From Helicobacter_D ganmani (GTDB lineage: Bacteria > Campylobacterota > Campylobacteria > Campylobacterales > Helicobacteraceae), in NCBI RefSeq assembly GCF_965138225.1, contig NZ_CBCSAX010000010.1: a stretch of 64,000 bases of DNA, one strand, 5' to 3'. The position numbers were made by a program, and so were the translations under genes. The notes below the pieces were generated by a model, which worked only from the letters and a program-made list of their open reading frames with translations, did not search any database and was not told where the DNA came from. Shown here one piece after another: positions 59,345 through 64,000 of the stretch (positions are counted from its first letter, which is position 1; every line of letters starts with the position of its first letter).

Positions 59345-61081
59345 TTACAAAATCTCCCTTAAACCCTTTAATAGCAGTTTCACTTCATTCATACCAATCT
59401 GCCAAAAATCATTGCTTTCAATATCTAAGCCAAAAATCCCCACCAACTCTTTGGGAGATTTACTGCCTCCAAGACTCAAAAACTCTTCATATTTTGAGAC
59501 AAAATCTATGGGATTCAACCGATAAACTCCAAAAAGTGCAAAAACCAAAAGTTGCCCATAACTATATGCATAACAATAAAAAGGAGTATGAATAAAATGC
59601 GGAATATAAGACCACCACAAGCGATAATTTGGTGTCAAAACCACACTTTTACCAAACATTTTTTGATTTTCTTCTTGCCAAAGTGCGCAAAACTCTTCCT
59701 TGTCTAGCTCTCCTTCTTTACTATGTACCAAACGTTCAAAATTTGTAAAAACATTTTGGCGAAAAAGAGTTGCAAACACATCTTCTAACTTACCCGCATA
59801 CAATTCAATTTTTTGCTCTGGATTCAGATTCTTTTTCATTTTTTCAAAAAGCAACATTTCGGCAAATACGGAAGCAGTTTCCGCCGTAGTTAAAGGCGTA
59901 TCTGCATTAAGATAACCCACTTGATAAGATAAAGTTTGATGAATCGTATGACCTAGCTCGTGTGCCATTGTAAAGACATCTCGCCTGCGATTTGTATGAT
60001 TCAACATTAAATAAGGATGAACACTCGGCACACAACTATGACTAAAAGCCCCACCGCGCTTGTTTTCTCTTGGGTGAGAATCCACCCAACCTTCCTCAAA
60101 AGCACGCATTGCGATTCTATGGAATCGGGGAGAAAATTCTTTGAAAGCCTCCAATACGATTGCTTTAGATTCTTGATAGGTAAATTCTACATCTTCGCCA
60201 CAAGAAATCGGCGCATATCTATCATAATCATAAAGCGTTTCTAATCCTAAAATCTTAGCTTTTAACGTGTAATATTCCTCTACAATGCTTACATTTTCAT
60301 TGATGGTTTTCACCATAGAATCCACGCTTTTTTGTGTCGTTTGATTATCCAAATGACGTGATTCCTCCAAGTTTGTATAATTTCTTAACTCGGTGGTAAT
60401 TTTTAAATCCTTGCGCACAATATTATAAATATAAGTCAATAAATCAAGATTCTTTTTTAAGCCCTCACTCAAGGATTCTTGCGCCCTCTTGCGCACTTCT
60501 CTTTCTTTATCATATAATAAACTCAAAACCTCTTCTTCACCCACCTCTTTTGTGTTTCCATCCAAAGTAATTCCAAAACGCAAACGACTTAAATGCTCAT
60601 CAAACAAACGTTTAAAGCTATCCACACTTACAGGCTGCGTTTTTAGCAAAATTTTCTCTTCCTTTAAACTCAACTGATGTTTAGAATTCTTACTCAAAAG
60701 CTCCAAATAATAAGCATATTCTTTTGAGTTTTGGATAAATTCTTGCTGCTTTTTTACCTCAAGCGCATTAAACTCTAAATCAAAAAACAAAAGTGATTCT
60801 TGTGCAGCATTTACCCGCATTTCACAATCCGCATAAAATGCACCCTCTTTGGTATTGGAAGCAAAACGCAAAAAAGCATAAGTCATAATGCGCGAAAGAC
60901 TCTCACAAATACTTTCGTATGTTTTCATTGCCTCATAAAACGCTTCTGGGGTTAATTCAAAAAGTTTGTCCTTATAAAGTTTCTCAAATGTTTTTGCGCG
61001 CTCTATGCCCTTTTTTATCGCTTCTTGCAGAGATTTCTCTTCGCCAAAAAGTGGCTTGAGATTCCATAAATTTTTATCCAT
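59345..61081 (-). CDS. pepF: M3-family oligoendopeptidase (PepF-type)
   Basis: A zinc peptidase of the thimet/oligopeptidase M3 family acting on short peptides in the cytoplasm. The 578-residue protein has the zinc motif H-E-L-G-H (in M-A-H-E-L-G-H-T-I-H near 372-381) followed by E at the third ligand in T-A-E-T-A-S-V-F-A-E-M (about 397-407). It ends with the family's Y-A-Y-S-Y-G-Q-L-L-V segment. No signal peptide. It heads a minus-strand run of six genes down to cutA. Confidence 0.93.
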   Translation of the reverse strand: MDKNLWNLKPLFGEEKSLQEAIKKGIERAKTFEKLYKDKLFELTPEAFYEAMKTYESICESLSRIMTYAFLRFASNTKEGAFYADCEMRVNAAQESLLFFDLEFNALEVKKQQEFIQNSKEYAYYLELLSKNSKHQLSLKEEKILLKTQPVSVDSFKRLFDEHLSRLRFGITLDGNTKEVGEEEVLSLLYDKEREVRKRAQESLSEGLKKNLDLLTYIYNIVRKDLKITTELRNYTNLEESRHLDNQTTQKSVDSMVKTINENVSIVEEYYTLKAKILGLETLYDYDRYAPISCGEDVEFTYQESKAIVLEAFKEFSPRFHRIAMRAFEEGWVDSHPRENKRGGAFSHSCVPSVHPYLMLNHTNRRRDVFTMAHELGHTIHQTLSYQVGYLNADTPLTTAETASVFAEMLLFEKMKKNLNPEQKIELYAGKLEDVFATLFRQNVFTNFERLVHSKEGELDKEEFCALWQEENQKMFGKSVVLTPNYRLWWSYIPHFIHTPFYCYAYSYGQLLVFALFGVYRLNPIDFVSKYEEFLSLGGSKSPKELVGIFGLDIESNDFWQIGMNEVKLLLKGLREIL

Positions 61082-61314
61082 TTATCTTGCCTTATCACCT
61101 CAATTAGAAGATGATATTCTACAATAATCCTATTAAATTTGTTGATTTTAAATCAAAGATTTTTAAAAATTTTAATACCAAATTAATAGATTGCTTCAGC
61201 ATTTCATTCCTCACAAGAACGTAGCAGTGAATACTTTAAGATTTTACCTTACGGGATTTCGTAAAAAATCATAGCAATCTACAATCTTGCAAAAATAGAA
61301 TCCTCACACCACCT
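61082..61314. other. intergenic region between pepF and the broken glycosyltransferase
   Basis: About 230 AT-rich bases without an open frame of note, containing the likely pepF promoter (minus) and the downstream end of the glycosyltransferase gene. No RNA gene or strong terminator recognised. Confidence 0.4.
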
Positions 61315-63392
61315 TTAACCCACAGACTTTAGCCACAAAGGCTTTGAGCAAATAAAGCAATTGCCCCCCCCCCCCGCACGATTCGCAGCAATCAAACCTT
61401 CGCCTAGTTTATAAGAAGTGTAGTTTTTGATTTGGATTGCTTCCTTATAGTCTGCATAAGATTCTAGAGGAGGAAGTTTTAGTTTTGGATTCTTTTTGAT
61501 TCTTTCTTGATATTGTTGCTGTTCTATTCTGTGGGATTCTTTNAATATAGCTTAGAACATAAGGTAAGCGTATCATTCCCCATAAGCTTTTGGAGTTTAG
61601 AATCATTGCATTGCCTAATTTGTAGGCTAAATGGGATTGGAAGCGTAGAGTTGCGCCTGTTAGGCTACTTTGCTGAATTGGGTTTTGTTGGGGTATAGAT
61701 TTTATAAGCGAGAGATAATGTCCCTTGAAGGTAGTATTTTTGGAATCTACACTCTGTGCTCTCCACGCAAACTCAATCCCAAAAAGCTTGGAAGCCAAGA
61801 GATTCAAATACACACTTGTCTTTTGCAAAGACAAAAATTTCTCATACTGCTTCAATGCAAAGCGTGCAATAAAATTACGACCCAAAAAGCCATCAAAAGC
61901 CCCTCTTGTAAAGATTGTATTTACATCAAACTTCTCAAAGAGCCATTTTGCCTTTGCCTCCGCCTTTGCTTCCTTATCTAAAGCAAGCAAAATCATTGCC
62001 TCAAAAAAATGATAGGTTGCAACTTTGTCATTATAAACAATTGCTTCTTTCACAATTCTAAGCAGGGATTCCAAATCTTGCGGGAAAAGTTCCAAATGCA
62101 ATGCAGCAAGCAACATTCTGCTATAAGAATTTTGCAAAGGCTTAAATAGAATCTTATTGGCATTTTTCTTTAGGATTCTATACTGCTCCTCTTTGCTAAA
62201 GATTTTTGACCAGCTTTGGGGTTCGCGTCCCAAACCTATGAGGCTTGCAAGCCTTGCAAAACCACTTCCACCATTGGTGTAGATTTCGCAAGAATGAGAC
62301 ATTAAAACAATCTCTTGGAGTGCGATTTGCGTCTCATTCTCCAAGTTTTTGCCTAGAAACTCCTTAGAATTATAAATGTGGGGATAATTCCTCCCATAAT
62401 ACTCTACCAAAGCCTCTATTTCCTGACTATCCTCGCCAAAAAGCAAAATAGCTTGAGATTTTTGTATTGCTTGCTCTATCAGCTCCATAGCGATTTCTGC
62501 GGGCGTGTATTTGTAAAACCAAAACGCGCCACAAGGATTATACACAATATCTCCGCTTCGTATATGTATAGAGAGATACTCCCTGCCTATCTTGCTTTTG
62601 AGATTCTCTGCATTTTGTGCTGCCTCTTGCAAGAGGACTTGGATTTTTTCACTAAAGGCAATCTTTCGCCAAAAACTTGGATAATCTTTTGCGTAATCCT
62701 TTGGTAATCCCTCATAATTTAATTCACCATGATAAAAATAATGCCCCCAAGAGCGTTGATAGGGCTTTACTAAAAAGTCGTCTAAAGATTTTGCACCCGG
62801 CTTTGTCCCATAAATGTCATTATTGGGAATCTTTCCTGCATACACATAACTTTGGATAAAATCGGGGGCAAAAATCTCCTCCGCACTTTCAATATTCATC
62901 ACATTGATTCCGGTTTGATTGAAGTTTGAGCCTTTTCTGTATCGCCACAATGTCCCCCATTTAATCCTGTGTATTTTGCCATAGCCATACAATTTAGAAT
63001 CGCAATCATTCTATCGCCCCACCCCGCTTGTGTAGGACTTATAAATAATCCCGAATATTTACGAATAAAAACCTTAAAATCTAATGGTATCGGCTGGTGG
63101 GATATTTTTATATAACGCGCATTAAGGGCTTGATAAATCGGAATCTCCAAGAAATCGGATATTTCTATGCTATCTAATAATTCGCCACCTAACTTTTCCC
63201 AAACCTTACCATCACAAGAAGTTTCTACGCTTAAAAATTCTTTGTTTTTGGCTGCTAGAGCTAAAGAATCTTTGGCATAAAAATCCTAAGAGATTCTATT
63301 GAGTATTCTTGCTGCAAATCCATAAATAACACATTTTCTTGCGATTCTATTGCTTGACTTACTTCCGATAAATCCTCGTCTTTCCATACCAT
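61315..63392 (-). pseudogene. fucosyltransferase-like gene broken by three frameshifts, with a G12 tract
   Basis: Joining three frames gives a roughly 690-residue glycosyltransferase starting M-V-W-K-D-E-D-L-S-E (ATG at 63392, AAGGAATAAAA upstream). It contains P-T-Q-A-G-W-G-D-R-M-I-A and the nucleotide-sugar motif H-I-R-S-G-D-I-V of the alpha-1,2/1,6-fucosyltransferase superfamily. Frame changes fall in homopolymers: a T-run near 63276, an A/G-run near 62960-62975 and a T-run with an undetermined base at 61542. The last frame reads ...Y-K-L-G-E-G-L-I-A-A-N-R-A, crosses the G12 tract and stops at 61315. Either a decaying or phase-variable surface-sugar gene, or draft-sequence indels. The longest intact frame is 61445-62992. 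Confidence 0.75.
61364..61375 (-). repeat. poly-C/poly-G homopolymer (12 bases) inside the glycosyltransferase 3' end
   Basis: Twelve consecutive C on the plus strand (G on the coding strand). Such tracts are typical slipped-strand phase-variation sites in Helicobacter and Campylobacter glycosyltransferases; changes in length would alter the C-terminal reading frame here. Confidence 0.85.
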
Positions 63393-63432
63393 TTTTATTC
63401 CTTGTTTATATTTATTTGTACTCAAAGGGTAT

Positions 63433-63438
63433 ATTGTA
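63433..63438 (-). promoter_or_regulatory. candidate -10 for the glycosyltransferase gene
   Basis: On the minus strand TACAAT lies about 40 bases upstream of the ATG at 63392. It is immediately downstream of the assembly gap, so any -35 or longer leader may be incomplete. Confidence 0.35.
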
Positions 63439-63462
63439 TAGTTTTTTAAAAGCTATTACAAT

Positions 63463-63484
63463 NNNNNNNNNNCTCCCCCCCCCC
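63463..63484. other. assembly gap (10 N) adjoining a second poly-C tract
   Basis: Ten undetermined bases at 63463-63472 are followed by CT and ten C at 63475-63484. The gap length is a placeholder, so sequence of unknown size is missing. The coding-strand context T-G-C-G(n) is similar to that of the G12 tract at 61364, suggesting a repeat-induced break. The bases from here to 63669 hold no clear gene. Confidence 0.85.
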
Positions 63485-63669
63485 GCAGAATCCGAGCTTA
63501 GATAAACATAAAATACCAAAAACTTAAAAAAAAATGCGATAAATTAAAATGAGATTCTATGTTGTAGATTGTTTCGCTATCTTTGCGTTAATTAAAATAT
63601 GAAGAAATTTGTGTCTTAAAGGAGGATTTGCAATGACGCAAAGGCTTATCATTGCAAAAGGGGACGAAA

Positions 63670-64000
63670 TTACATCATTCCGCCCATACCTCCCATTCCG
63701 CCCATACCACTCATATCTGGCATTGCAGGTTTATCCTCTTTGATTTCATGCACTGTGGCTTCCGTTGTAAGCAATAAGCTAGAAACAGAAACTGCATTTT
63801 GAAGCGCGATTCTTGCAACTTTTAGCGGGTCAATGATTCCTGCTTCAAACATATCCACATAAGTACCATTAGAAGCGTCAAAGCCGTGATTTACATTAGA
63901 ATCTTTTTCTACATTATTCACCACGACACCATCATCAAAGCCTGCGTTGGTTGCGATTTGTTTAATCGGAGCAGAAATTGCGCGTTTAATGATTTCATAG
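63670..64000 (-). CDS. groEL: chaperonin GroEL, C-terminal part (runs off the window)
   Basis: The last 110 residues of the 60-kDa chaperonin: the equatorial-domain segment with G-F-D-A-S-N-G-T-Y-V-D-M near the left of the visible part, then G-I-I-D-P-L-K-V-A-R-I-A-L-Q-N-A-V-S-V-S-S-L-L-L-T-T-E-A. The flexible tail is Gly-Met repeats (G-M-G-G-M-G-G-M-M). The 5' part and groES lie beyond position 64000. Confidence 0.97.
   Translation of the reverse strand, partial: YEIIKRAISAPIKQIATNAGFDDGVVVNNVEKDSNVNHGFDASNGTYVDMFEAGIIDPLKVARIALQNAVSVSSLLLTTEATVHEIKEDKPAMPDMSGMGGMGGMGGMM

Noticed and set aside
63634..63744. 36-codon plus-strand frame with a strong AAAGGAGG before ATG 63634
   Set aside because: It runs antisense into the groEL 3' end and its residues mirror the Gly-Met repeat region; no conserved product visible, so the ribosome-like site is probably chance.
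1..64000. CRISPR arrays, tRNA and rRNA genes
   Set aside because: No regularly spaced direct repeats and no cloverleaf sequences other than the tRNA-like part of ssrA were recognised on reading both strands.

Overview
The window is AT-rich bacterial chromosome from a Campylobacterota member, most likely an enterohepatic Helicobacter. The evidence is the gene content and order: flaG-fliD-fliS, truB-csrA-ispE-smpB-exbB-exbD, fliF-fliG-fliH-dxs and accD-rlmH-dksA, plus a tmRNA whose tag (ANNANYAPAYAKVA) closely resembles the Helicobacter and Campylobacter tags. Two single Ns, one 10-N gap and long poly-C runs mark it as a draft assembly.

Layout. 1-3.2 kb: filament-cap and flagellin-chaperone operon. 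4.2-11.1 kb (minus): a housekeeping operon ending in ExbB/ExbD, a tiny membrane protein and a ZorA/ZorB-like ion-driven motor pair with a huge coiled-coil tail. 11.1-17 kb: lipoprotein, hypD, SF1 helicase, a cold-shock-like protein, hisC. 17-22.5 kb: FliF/G/H and Dxs. 22.5-26.3 kb: MlaA-MlaC-RND phospholipid transport genes. 26.3-31.2 kb: recJ-pyrG, HxlR regulator, mdaB, an NTF2-like protein. 31.7-37.8 kb: a restriction-modification pair inserted at the 3' end of guaA, with guaA's tail duplicated and fused in frame to the methyltransferase. That guaA is itself enormous (1380 residues) because three GNAT acetyltransferase domains and a complete 3-methyladenine DNA glycosylase I are built into it. 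37.9-46.6 kb: SLC13 transporter, then a type I R-M locus interrupted by MazEF and by a Panacea-domain antitoxin with a membrane partner. 46.7-51.1 kb: two convergent LprI-domain secreted proteins, ArsB, MnmD-like methylase. 51.3-61.1 kb: accD, rlmH, dksA, ruvB, panB, ssrA, cutA, a pair of cysteine-less SdhB/SdhE-like proteins, an SspB-like protein, PepF. 61.3-63.4 kb: a frameshifted fucosyltransferase-like gene with a G12 tract. The right edge is the 3' end of groEL.

How the genes connect: trans-translation is represented by ssrA, smpB and possibly an SspB-like adaptor; the MEP isoprenoid route by ispE and dxs; flagellar export and filament growth by two operons plus CsrA. Genome defence is concentrated at 31.7-46.6 kb, with a possible Zorya-related motor at 4-7.6 kb. 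The strongest novelty candidates are the composite GuaA, the guaA-tail R-M insertion, the ZorAB-like pair without effectors, the Panacea module and the cysteine-less Fe-S-like pair.
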